Source: Micromonospora sp. WMMA1947
GTDB taxonomy: Bacteria > Actinomycetota > Actinomycetes > Mycobacteriales > Micromonosporaceae
Assembly (NCBI RefSeq): GCF_027497355.1
Contig: NZ_CP114909.1
Coordinates: 3,987,001-4,051,000 of the forward strand
Direction: 5' to 3'
DNA length: 64,000 nt
Part shown: piece after piece, positions 46,397 through 54,045 of the stretch
How positions within the stretch are numbered: position 1 is the stretch's first letter
Layout of the letters: the number at the start of each line of letters is the position of its first letter
Notes under the pieces: generated by a model
Databases searched by the model: none
Told to the model about the DNA's origin: nothing
What the model saw: only the letters and a program-made list of their open reading frames with translations
Position numbers and translations under genes: made by a program

Positions 46397-47707
46397 TCAG
46401 GGGAGGTCGTCGGGGGAGCGGGTCAGGACGAAGGTGGCTATGTCGAGGGCTACCGGGGTGCCGGAGTCGTCGCGGATCACGGTGAGGATCTCGCCGTCCT
46501 GGGAGCCGGAGCGGCCCCGCCACCGGTCCGGGCCCTCCGGGGTGAAGCGCAGCTGCGGCCTGCCCACCTGACCGCCGACCAGGTCACCGGAGGCGTCGAC
46601 GCGGAACTCGTACTCGCCGCCCATCCACCACCAGCGGCCGGTCAGCGCGGCCACGTCGGCGGCGGGCGGGCCGGCCGGGCGCCAGGGGGTGGGCGCGGCC
46701 GGTTCGGCGTCCAGCACCAGCGTGAGCGCCTCGCGGCCGAGCGCGCCGATGTGGTGGCCGCGCAGCCCGTACGCGTTGGCGAAGTTGACCACGCCGGTGC
46801 GGGTGGGCCGGTGCACGGCCAGGCCGGCCACGTACCCGGGCATGGAGCCGCCGTGCCCGACGTACACCCGGTCGCCGACCCGGTAGAGCTCGATGCCGAG
46901 GCCGTGCCCGCCGGTCCACGAGTCGAGGTCGTTGATGACCATGGGGGCGCACATCTCGGTGAGCGTGGCGGGGGAGAGCAGTGCCGGGTCCGGGTCGGCC
47001 AGGAACGCGGCCCAGCGGCCCAGGTCCTCGACAGTCGACCAGAGCTGCCCGGCCGGAGCCATCGCGCCGGTGTCGGTACGCGGCTCCTCCCGCAGCGTCT
47101 CGTGCCAGGGGTGGACGACGTAGCCGTGGGCGTACGGCTCGGCCGGGTGGTACGTGGTGCGGCGCATGCCCAGCGGTGCCAGCAGCCGCTCGGTCAGCAG
47201 GTCCGCCCAGGGCGTGCCGGTGATCCGTTCCAGCACGGCGCCGAGCAGCCCGTACGCCAGGTTCGAGTAGTGGTAGACGAAGTGCGGCGGATAGGCGATC
47301 TTGTCCGGCGTGAGCCCGGCCAGCAGCGTGTCCAGGTCCATGCCCCCGGCCCGCTCCCACCAGTCGCCGTCCGGCTCGCGTTGCAGGCCGGCGACGTGGC
47401 CGAGCATCTGGCGCACGGTCAGCGCGCCGACCGGAGTGCCGGGCAGGTGGGCGTCCAGCGGGTCGTCGAGCGCCAGCCGCCCGGCGTCGCGCTGCTGCAT
47501 CACCAGCACCGCGGTCATGGTTTTGGTGATCGAGCCGACCCGGTACTGGAGGTCGCCGTCCGGGCGGGGCGTCTCACCGGCGACCGCCAGGTGCGCCAGC
47601 CGGCCGTCGCGGACCACGCCGAGAGCGAGCGAGGGGCCTCGCCCTTCGGCCTGGGCCCGGGCGACCAGCAGGTCCACCTGGCGCGCGGTTTCGGGCAGCA
47701 GGGACAT
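46397..47707 (-). CDS. Serine hydrolase, class C beta-lactamase/DD-peptidase family
   Basis: 436 residues. The nucleophile motif S-x-x-K is in YRVGSITKTMTAVLV, the second motif Y-x-N in VYHYSNLAYGLLG, and the third region, HGG, in VYVGHGGSMPG. A C-terminal lipocalin-like extension (~340-436: GRWWWMGGEYEFRV, GEILTVI) follows the catalytic domain. There is no signal peptide, so it is probably cytosolic: an esterase or D-amino-peptidase rather than a secreted lactamase. The ATG at 47707 follows GAGGAGGAC. It is divergent from the nfeD operon. Confidence 0.9.
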   Translation of the reverse strand: MSLLPETARQVDLLVARAQAEGRGPSLALGVVRDGRLAHLAVAGETPRPDGDLQYRVGSITKTMTAVLVMQQRDAGRLALDDPLDAHLPGTPVGALTVRQMLGHVAGLQREPDGDWWERAGGMDLDTLLAGLTPDKIAYPPHFVYHYSNLAYGLLGAVLERITGTPWADLLTERLLAPLGMRRTTYHPAEPYAHGYVVHPWHETLREEPRTDTGAMAPAGQLWSTVEDLGRWAAFLADPDPALLSPATLTEMCAPMVINDLDSWTGGHGLGIELYRVGDRVYVGHGGSMPGYVAGLAVHRPTRTGVVNFANAYGLRGHHIGALGREALTLVLDAEPAAPTPWRPAGPPAADVAALTGRWWWMGGEYEFRVDASGDLVGGQVGRPQLRFTPEGPDRWRGRSGSQDGEILTVIRDDSGTPVALDIATFVLTRSPDDLP

Positions 47708-47802
47708 GTCGTCCTCCTCGTCGGCGGTGGGCGCGGTAATCGGCGCGATCAGCACCGGCATCGAGATCCGCCGTGCCGAGCCTAGCGATCATGACAGTTC
47801 GA

Positions 47803-47824
47803 TGACACGTGCGTTGACGTGTCA
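47803..47824. promoter_or_regulatory. Inverted repeat before the nfeD operon
   Basis: TGACACGT-GCGTTG-ACGTGTCA is perfect over 8-bp arms, 12 bp before the nfeD start and 96 bp before the divergent hydrolase start. It is a candidate operator; no regulator is encoded nearby. Confidence 0.35.
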
Positions 47825-47835
47825 GGATTGTTCTC

Positions 47836-48309
47836 GTGGACGCCGTGTTCTGGATCGTTCTGGGTGTGGTATTAGCGGTCGCCGAGATCTTCACGACGAC
47901 GCTCTTCCTGATCATGTTCGGGGTCGGGGCGTTCGCCGCCGCCGGCGCCGCGGCGCTCGGTGCGCCGGTGGCGCTCCAGGCGGTGGTCTTCGCGGTGGTG
48001 TCGGCGCTGTCGGTGGCGGTGGTCCGTCCGGTGGTCCGGCGGCACGCCCGACCGGCGCTGGAGACCGGTGAGCAACCGTTCGGGGTCGAGGCGCTGGAAG
48101 GGGCCACGGCTGTGGTCCTGGAGCCGGTCGACGCCGACCGGGGCATGATCAAGATCGATGGTGAGCTGTGGACGGCCCGCTCGTACGACGCGACGCGCAC
48201 GTACGCCGAGGGTGAGCGGGTGCAGGTGATAAAGGTCCGGGGCGCTACCGCCCTGGTATGGCAGGACGACATTTCCACCCCGGGCGAGCTGCCCGAAGCG
48301 AAAAGGTGA
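47836..48309 (+). CDS. NfeD-family membrane protein
   Basis: 157 residues: two to three membrane helices (FWIVLGVVLAVAEIFTTTLF, LIMFGVGAFAAAGAAALGAP, ALQAVVFAVVSALSVAVV) followed by a C-terminal OB-fold NfeD domain (FGVEALEGATAVVLEPVDAD, then GMIKIDGELWTARS). NfeD proteins pair with SPFH proteins in membrane microdomains, and the SPFH gene follows at once. Translation starts at GTG 47836. Confidence 0.9.
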   Translation: MDAVFWIVLGVVLAVAEIFTTTLFLIMFGVGAFAAAGAAALGAPVALQAVVFAVVSALSVAVVRPVVRRHARPALETGEQPFGVEALEGATAVVLEPVDADRGMIKIDGELWTARSYDATRTYAEGERVQVIKVRGATALVWQDDISTPGELPEAKR

Positions 48310-48314
48310 ACGGT

Positions 48315-49421
48315 ATGGAGTTTCTGGCGATCCTGATGATCGCGGTGGCGTTGATCGGTGTGGTGACGCTGTTCAAGGCGGTGCGGATCGTGCCGCAGCA
48401 GCGTCAGGACGTGGTGGAGCGACTCGGCCGGTACAAGCGCACGCTGAACCCGGGCCTCAACCTGCTGGTGCCGTTCGTCGACGCGGTGCGCACCAAGGTC
48501 GACATGCGCGAGCAGGTGGTCAGCTTCCCGCCCCAGCCGGTGATCACCTCCGACAACCTGGTCGTCTCGATCGACACGGTCCTCTACTTCAAGGTGGTCG
48601 ACTCGGTTCGCGCCACCTACGAGATCTCCAACTTCCTCCAGGCCATCGAGCAGCTCACCGTCACCACGCTGCGTAACGTGATCGGTTCGCTCGACCTGGA
48701 GCGCGCGCTGACCAGCCGCGAGGAGATCAACCGGCACCTGTCCGGCGTACTGGACGAGACCACCGGCCGCTGGGGCATCAAGGTGACCCGGGTCGAGATC
48801 AAGGCGATCGAGCCGCCGCCGAGCATCCGGGACTCGATGGAGAAGCAGATGCGCGCCGAGCGGGACCGCCGTGCCGCGATCCTCAACGCCGAGGGGCACA
48901 AGCAGTCGCAGATCCTCACCGCCGAGGGTGAGAAGCAGGCCGCGGTGCTGCGCGCCGACGGTGACCGGCAGGCCCGGATCCTGCAGGCGGAGGGCCAGGC
49001 CAAGGCGATCCGTACCGTCTTCGACGCGATCCACACCGCCAACCCGAGCCAGAAGGTGCTTGCGTACCAGTACCTCCAGGCGCTGCCGCAGATCGCCAAC
49101 GGCACTGCCAACAAGGTCTGGATCGTCCCGACCGAGCTGACCAAGGCCCTGGAGGGCATGGGCGGCGCGCTGGGCGGCCTGGCCAACATGGTCGGCGACC
49201 AGCCGTCGCCGGAGGCCGCCAAGAGCGCCGGCGAGGTCGAGCGGGAGGCCGCCGAGGCCGCCGAGGCCGCGGCCATCGCCGCCCAGGAGATCCACGACGA
49301 GGTACGCGTGGCCGAGGCGCAGGCCACCGGCGGCAACACCCCGCAGGGTCTGCCCGCGCCGGAGCCGGTGTCACCGGCGAGCCTGGTGAACGACCCGGCG
49401 GACCAGCGCGAGCGGGGCTGA
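48315..49421 (+). CDS. SPFH/band 7 (stomatin/flotillin-like) protein
   Basis: 368 residues. It has an N-terminal membrane helix (FLAILMIAVALIGVVTLFKA) and a stomatin-type SPFH domain (VRIVPQQRQDVVERLGRYKR, then LNLLVPFVDAVRTKVDMREQ, then NVIGSLDLERALTSREEIN). An Ala/Glu-rich coiled coil with repeating AEGxKQ units follows (~200-245), then an Ala/Glu-rich tail. It organises membrane microdomains with NfeD. The ATG at 48315 uses AAAAGGTGAACGG, which overlaps the nfeD stop, so the two are co-translated. A hairpin follows the gene. Confidence 0.93.
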   Translation: MEFLAILMIAVALIGVVTLFKAVRIVPQQRQDVVERLGRYKRTLNPGLNLLVPFVDAVRTKVDMREQVVSFPPQPVITSDNLVVSIDTVLYFKVVDSVRATYEISNFLQAIEQLTVTTLRNVIGSLDLERALTSREEINRHLSGVLDETTGRWGIKVTRVEIKAIEPPPSIRDSMEKQMRAERDRRAAILNAEGHKQSQILTAEGEKQAAVLRADGDRQARILQAEGQAKAIRTVFDAIHTANPSQKVLAYQYLQALPQIANGTANKVWIVPTELTKALEGMGGALGGLANMVGDQPSPEAAKSAGEVEREAAEAAEAAAIAAQEIHDEVRVAEAQATGGNTPQGLPAPEPVSPASLVNDPADQRERG

Positions 49422-49446
49422 CCGGCAAATCCGAGAATCCCTCATA

Positions 49447-49508
49447 CGGCGCTCCGGCGACTGCCACCATCGGTTTCAGGACGGGTGGTGAGCAGGGCCG
49501 GAGCGCCG
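49447..49508. terminator. Hairpin after the nfeD-SPFH operon
   Basis: Perfect 12-bp arms CGGCGCTCCGGC / GCCGGAGCGCCG with a 38-nt loop, 26 bp after the SPFH stop and 41 bp before the next gene. Confidence 0.55.
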
Positions 49509-49549
49509 TTGCGCGTCCCGGGCCGCCCGTGGTGCGAACGAGGTGAGGC

Positions 49550-50353
49550 ATGAAGGACCCGGCGAACCGGCTGTTCTCCCGTACCCCGGTCCCCGGCGCG
49601 CACGACCCCGCCGGGCCGATCGGCTCCCGGCGTACCGGAGGGGGTTTCGGGGTCCTGCCGTTCGTCTCCGAACCCGGCCCGGGCGCCCCGGCCACCGACG
49701 CGACCTGGGCCTGGTCGATCCGCCGGTTCGCCCGCGCGGCGGTCTGGCTGCTCCCGGCGTACGCGGTCCTCTACGGCCTGGTGGCGATGGCCAGCGACGG
49801 CGGCGTGGGCAACGACCCGTACCCGGCCGACGGCCGGCCGCTCTACCTGGTCGGCTGGGTCGCCTCGGTGTGGCTGGGGCTGCTCGCCCTGCTCGCGCTC
49901 ACCGGCCTGCTCGCCGCCACCCGCTGCCGCCGCGTCGCGCTGGCCGGGCTGCTGGCGAGCATCGGCGGGATGGTGCTCATGCTGCCGTTCGCCGGGCTGA
50001 CCGAGCAGACGCCGGTGTTCGGCGTGACCGCGCGCGGCATCGTGCTGTTCGGCGCCACCCTCTACAGCGTGGGCTGGTTCCTCACCGGCTGGTCGGTCGC
50101 CCGGTCCGGGATGTTCTCCTACGGCGACGGGACCATGCTGATGATCGCCGCCCCGCTGCTCGGCCTGGGGGGCGCGCTGATCGGCTCCCTGCAGACGTTC
50201 GGCGCGATCTTCGTGCTGGTCGCCGGCATCGGCATCGGCTACCGCAGCGGCCGCCTGGTGCCCGAGACGATCGCCCGGGACGCGGCTGCCGCCAGCGTCG
50301 CCGCCGCTCCGGTGCCGCCCGCGTCACCGAAGGGCCCACTCGGCGCCGGTTGA
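49550..50353 (+). CDS. Multi-pass membrane protein of unknown function
   Basis: 267 residues. A soluble Pro/Gly-rich head of ~55 residues is followed by about six hydrophobic helices, including AAVWLLPAYAVLYGLVAMAS, YLVGWVASVWLGLLALLALT, ALAGLLASIGGMVLMLPFAG and FGAIFVLVAGIGIGYRSG. No transporter or enzyme motif is evident. The ATG at 49550 follows GAGGTGAGGC. The position between SPFH and a PBP gene suggests an envelope role but does not prove one. Confidence 0.65.
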   Translation: MKDPANRLFSRTPVPGAHDPAGPIGSRRTGGGFGVLPFVSEPGPGAPATDATWAWSIRRFARAAVWLLPAYAVLYGLVAMASDGGVGNDPYPADGRPLYLVGWVASVWLGLLALLALTGLLAATRCRRVALAGLLASIGGMVLMLPFAGLTEQTPVFGVTARGIVLFGATLYSVGWFLTGWSVARSGMFSYGDGTMLMIAAPLLGLGGALIGSLQTFGAIFVLVAGIGIGYRSGRLVPETIARDAAAASVAAAPVPPASPKGPLGAG

Positions 50354-50426
50354 CCGTTTCTTCAGCTGGGCGGTCGCCGTGAAGTAACTGACAGTTGCCT
50401 GGCGAGGTGGCCGGTAGGCGGCTTTC

Positions 50427-52646
50427 GTGGCAATCCTGGAGACCATGCCGTCTCCCAGGTCGCCGCTGTCGCGGCTGTTCACCGTGCTGCTGGCCGGCCT
50501 GCTCGCCGGGCTCGTTCTCGCGCTCGCCGCGCTTCCCGGCGGCCTCCTCGGCGGGTTCGCCGCCCGGGCCGCGCTCGGCGCGTACGCGGACCTGCCCGAC
50601 GCGCTGCGCACCCCCGTGCAGCCGCAGCGCTCCTACCTCTACGCCAACGACGGCACCACGCTGATCACCACGTTCTACGACGTGAACCGCACCGACGTGC
50701 CGCTGGCCGAGATCGCCCCGGTGATGCGGCAGGCGATCATCGCGGCCGAGGACCGGCGGTTCTACTCGCACGGCGGCGCGGACCTGCGCGGCATCGCCCG
50801 CGCGCTGGTGGCGAACGTCAAGGGCGGCGGCACCGAGCAGGGCGGCTCCACGCTGACCATGCAGTACGTCCGCAACGTGCTCAAGACCGACCCGAACCGC
50901 ACCCCGGAGGAGCGGCAGGCCGCCACCGAGCAGACCGTCGGGCGCAAGCTCCAGGAGATCCGGTACGCGAACGCGCTGGAGCAGTCGCTGTCCAAGGACG
51001 AGATCCTCAACCGCTACCTGAACATCGCGTACTTCGGCTCCGGCGCGTACGGCGTCGCCGCCGCCGGCCAGCGCTACTTCGGCAAGGCCCCGGCCGACCT
51101 GACGCTGGGCGAGGCGGCGCTGCTCGCCGGCCTGGTCCAGTCGCCCGACGCGTACAGCCCGATCGACGGCGACAAGGACCAGGCGCTGACCCGCCGGGGG
51201 TACGTGCTCGACGCGATGGCCGAGACCGGCGCGATCACCGCGCAGCAGGCCGCCGCGGCGAAGGCCGAGGCGCTGACGCTGCGCCCGACCGCCCAGCCCA
51301 ACGGCTGCACCGCCACCGCCCAGGGCCACGACGACTGGGGCTTCTTCTGCGACTACCTGCGCCGCTGGTGGCTCACCCAGCCGGCGTTCGGCAGCACCCC
51401 CGAGGAGCGGGAGCAGGCGCTGCGCCGCGGCGGTTACCGGGTCGTCACCACGCTCGACCCGAAGATCCAGGAGACCGCGCAGGAGCAGGCCACCAAGGTC
51501 TACGGGTACGGCAACAAGCGGGCGCTGCCGATCGCGGCGGTCGAGCCGGGCACCGGCCGGGTGCTCGCCATGGCGGTGAACCGGCACTACAGCCTCGACG
51601 ACAATCCGGACGGGCAGGCCAACCACCCGAACACGGTCAACCCGCTGATCTCCGGCGGCGCCAGCGTCGACGGCTACCAGGCCGGCTCGACGTTCAAGAT
51701 GTTCACCATGCTGGCCGCGCTGGAGGCCGGCAAGCCGCTGTCCACCGGCTTCGACGCGCCGAGCCGGCTGCCCACCCGGTACGCCTCGGACGACGAGGGC
51801 AACTGCGACGGCAGGTGGTGCCCGGCGAATGCCAACCCGCAGTGGATGGACGGCTACCGGATGATGTGGGACGGCTTCGGCCGCTCCGTCAACACGTACT
51901 TCGTCTGGCTGGCCGAGCAGGTCGGCGAGGACAAGGTGGTGGAGATGGCCCAGCGCCTCGGCATCACCTTCCGGGCCGACTCCGACGCCGCGTTCGCCCG
52001 CGACAACGCCGCCAACTGGGGCGCGTTCACGCTCGGCGTGGCCGCCACGACCCCGCTGGACCTGGCCAACGCGTACGCCACGGTGGCCGCCGAGGGCACG
52101 TACTGCACGCCGCTGCCGGTGGTCTCGGTGACCGCGCCCGACGGTGACCCCGTCGATGTGGCGCAGCCGTCCTGCAAGCGGGTGCTCGAGCCGGACGTGG
52201 CCCGCGCCGCCACCGACGCGGCCCGGTGCCCGGTCGGCCAGCAGTCCGCGTTCGGGCAGTGCAACGGCGGCACCGCCACCGCCGTCGACTCGATCGTCGG
52301 CCGCCCGGTGGCCGGCAAGACCGGCAGCTCGGAGCGGAACGCCACCGAGACGTTCGTCGGCTACACCCCGCAGATCGCCGTGGCCGGCATCGCCGCCAAC
52401 CCGGACGACGTCACCGACCTGGTCGGCTCCGCCGTGCAGGCGAAGGTGATCGACGCGGTGGCCCGGACCATCAAGACGGCGCTCACCGGCAAGCCGGTGG
52501 CCGCCTTCACCGCGCCCAGCCGGGCACTGGTCGGCGACCCGCAGCGGCCGCAGCCGCCCCGGCGGACCGAGCCGGACCGCCGCGAGCAGCGCGAGGACCG
52601 CGAGCTGCCCTCCGACGTGCTGCGCTGGCTGCGCGACCGCGGGTAA
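50427..52646 (+). CDS. Class A penicillin-binding protein (transglycosylase/transpeptidase)
   Basis: 739 residues. It polymerises and cross-links peptidoglycan outside the membrane. It has a membrane anchor at ~18-45. The GT51 glycosyltransferase domain follows, with catalytic Glu108 in AAEDRRFYSHGG, and then QGGSTLTMQYVRN, RKLQEIRYANALE and RYLNIAYFGSGAYGV. The transpeptidase domain has S421-x-x-K (AGSTFKM), S-x-N (GRSVNTYFVW) and KTG (VAGKTGSSE). The C-terminus is Pro/Arg-rich. GTG at 50427 or ATG at 50445 may be the start. Its TAA stop is the first codon of a GAAGGGGCCCC repeat element. Confidence 0.94.
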   Translation: MAILETMPSPRSPLSRLFTVLLAGLLAGLVLALAALPGGLLGGFAARAALGAYADLPDALRTPVQPQRSYLYANDGTTLITTFYDVNRTDVPLAEIAPVMRQAIIAAEDRRFYSHGGADLRGIARALVANVKGGGTEQGGSTLTMQYVRNVLKTDPNRTPEERQAATEQTVGRKLQEIRYANALEQSLSKDEILNRYLNIAYFGSGAYGVAAAGQRYFGKAPADLTLGEAALLAGLVQSPDAYSPIDGDKDQALTRRGYVLDAMAETGAITAQQAAAAKAEALTLRPTAQPNGCTATAQGHDDWGFFCDYLRRWWLTQPAFGSTPEEREQALRRGGYRVVTTLDPKIQETAQEQATKVYGYGNKRALPIAAVEPGTGRVLAMAVNRHYSLDDNPDGQANHPNTVNPLISGGASVDGYQAGSTFKMFTMLAALEAGKPLSTGFDAPSRLPTRYASDDEGNCDGRWCPANANPQWMDGYRMMWDGFGRSVNTYFVWLAEQVGEDKVVEMAQRLGITFRADSDAAFARDNAANWGAFTLGVAATTPLDLANAYATVAAEGTYCTPLPVVSVTAPDGDPVDVAQPSCKRVLEPDVARAATDAARCPVGQQSAFGQCNGGTATAVDSIVGRPVAGKTGSSERNATETFVGYTPQIAVAGIAANPDDVTDLVGSAVQAKVIDAVARTIKTALTGKPVAAFTAPSRALVGDPQRPQPPRRTEPDRREQREDRELPSDVLRWLRDRG

Positions 52647-52699
52647 GGAAGGGCCCCTTATTAACGCCTCCGGTAGAGGAGGGTCCCCTTCTTAACACC
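52643..52699. repeat. Double GAAGGGGCCCCTTC element, copy 3, overlapping two genes
   Basis: TAAGGAAGGGCCCCTTATTA is followed by CGCCTCCGGTA and GAGGAGGGTCCCCTTCTTAA. The first TAA ends the PBP gene. On the minus strand the element also supplies the last codons and the TAA stop of the convergent kinase gene. Confidence 0.85.
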
Positions 52700-53338
52700 G
52701 CGCCGCACGACACCGCGCCGCACGACACCGCGTCGCACGACGCCGCGCCGCACGGAGGGCTCGACGCCGCGCACGACCGCGTCGAGGGCGGCGGCCACCT
52801 CGTCCGGGGTGCCGTCGCCGTCGAGCGGGACGAACGAGCCGAACTCCGGCACCGCCCGGTACGCGGCGTCCAGCGCGCGCAGGTGCGCCAGTTCCTCGGT
52901 GTCGATGCCCCGGGCGGCCACCCGCCGCTGCGCCACCTCGGGGGAGGTGGCCAGGAAGCACACCACAGCCGGGCGCGGGAAGACCGAGTACGCGGCGCGC
53001 ACCACCCGCCGTCCCCGGTCGCCCCGGGCCGCCATGATCACGTCCTGGCACCAGGTCCATCGGTCCAGCACCGCCACCCGTCCGGTCAGGCGGGCCACCG
53101 CGACGGTCCGGGCCATGGCCAGCGCGCGCACCGTCGCCTCCAGCGCCGGATAGACGGTACGGCCGAACAGCGCCACCCCGTCCGCCCGGCCGAGCGCCCG
53201 GGCCAGCCGGTTCCACAGTGGCCGCCCACCGGCGTTCTCGAAGTACCGCGCCCGGACACCGCGTCGGCGCAGCCGTTCGGCCAGCGCCTTCGCCTGGGTG
53301 GTCTTGCCGGAGCCGTCGACGCCGACCAACGCGATCAT
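52661..53338 (-). CDS. Thymidylate-kinase-like P-loop kinase
   Basis: 225 residues. MIALVGVDGSGKTTQAKALA is the P-loop. The DRW motif AVLDRWTWCQDVI matches the dTMP-kinase Asp-Arg motif, and FLATSPEVAQRRVAARG is the LID-like region. It is shorter and more divergent than housekeeping Tmk, so the substrate (dTMP or another nucleoside monophosphate) is uncertain. The C-terminus is odd: about four VRRGV units come from a 15-bp tandem repeat, and the last ~12 residues (KKGTLLYRRR) are read from the intergenic repeat element. ATG at 53338 (or the GTG just before it). Confidence 0.8.
   Translation of the reverse strand: MIALVGVDGSGKTTQAKALAERLRRRGVRARYFENAGGRPLWNRLARALGRADGVALFGRTVYPALEATVRALAMARTVAVARLTGRVAVLDRWTWCQDVIMAARGDRGRRVVRAAYSVFPRPAVVCFLATSPEVAQRRVAARGIDTEELAHLRALDAAYRAVPEFGSFVPLDGDGTPDEVAAALDAVVRGVEPSVRRGVVRRGVVRRGVVRRGVKKGTLLYRRR
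52696..52755. repeat. 15-bp minisatellite, four copies
   Basis: The unit CACCGCGCCGCACGA occurs four times in tandem (copies 1 and 2 identical, copies 3 and 4 with 1-3 changes). It encodes VRRGV pentapeptides at the C-terminus of the kinase and directly abuts repeat element copy 3. Confidence 0.85.
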
Positions 53339-53474
53339 CACCGGGCGGCCCACAGCCCCGGACGCTAACGCACCCGGACAACCATGCACATGACGTGTCG
53401 GATCCGGTCCGGCGGCTCCGACCCACCGGCGAGCGCGCCCGACCGGGACGCGCCGCAACGCGGAGGAACACATC

Positions 53475-54041
53475 ATGGGCAACGTCATCTACGGGGTGCA
53501 CACGTCTGTCGACGGCTTCATCGAAGGGCCGAACGGGGAGTTCGACTGGCCGGAGATGGGGGAGGAGCTGTCCGCGTACTCGATCGGGCTGGCCGAGCGG
53601 GCCGACGCCTTCGTCTACGGGCGGCGGGTGTGGGAGATGATGTCCTCCTACTGGCCGCAAGTCGAGTCGATCTCCGACGACCCGCACGACCTGGCGTTCG
53701 CGCCGGTCTGGCGGCGTACCCCGAAGATCGTGGTCTCCCGGACGCTCACCGAAGCTTCCCACGGCGCCGTGGTGGTCGGCGGCGGCGACCTGGCGAAGGA
53801 GTTCGCCGAGATCCGCGAGCGGTTCCCCGGCGACCTGCTGGTCACCGGCGGCACCGGCGCGGCGACGGCGCTGGCCGCGCTCGGGCTCGGGCTCGTCGAC
53901 ACCTTCGAGGTGATCGTGCACCCGGTGGTGCTCGGCGGCGGGCGGCAGGTGTTGCCCGGTCTGGCCCGGCAGAGCCTGCGTCTGGTCGAGACCCGCCCGT
54001 TCGACGGGCGGTCGGTGCTGTTGCGCTACGCGCGGGCCTGA
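53475..54041 (+). CDS. DHFR-fold (RibD C-terminal) reductase family protein
   Basis: 188 residues. It starts IYGVHTSVDGFIEGPNGEFD, then YGRRVWEMMSSYW, and has a central TPKIVVSRTL and a GDLLVTGGTGAATALAALGL nucleotide-binding segment. It ends FDGRSVLLRY. This is the common actinobacterial RibD_C / dihydrofolate-reductase-like family, likely an NAD(P)H-dependent reductase with unknown substrate. The ATG at 53475 follows GGAGGAACACATC. It ends 4 bp from the convergent ThDP enzyme gene. Confidence 0.88.
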   Translation: MGNVIYGVHTSVDGFIEGPNGEFDWPEMGEELSAYSIGLAERADAFVYGRRVWEMMSSYWPQVESISDDPHDLAFAPVWRRTPKIVVSRTLTEASHGAVVVGGGDLAKEFAEIRERFPGDLLVTGGTGAATALAALGLGLVDTFEVIVHPVVLGGGRQVLPGLARQSLRLVETRPFDGRSVLLRYARA

Positions 54042-54045
54042 CGCC

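Noticed and set aside
52661..53338. Housekeeping thymidylate kinase
   Set aside because: P-loop and DRW motifs fit the family, but the divergent sequence and the repeat-derived tail make the housekeeping Tmk assignment unsafe; kept as Tmk-like only.
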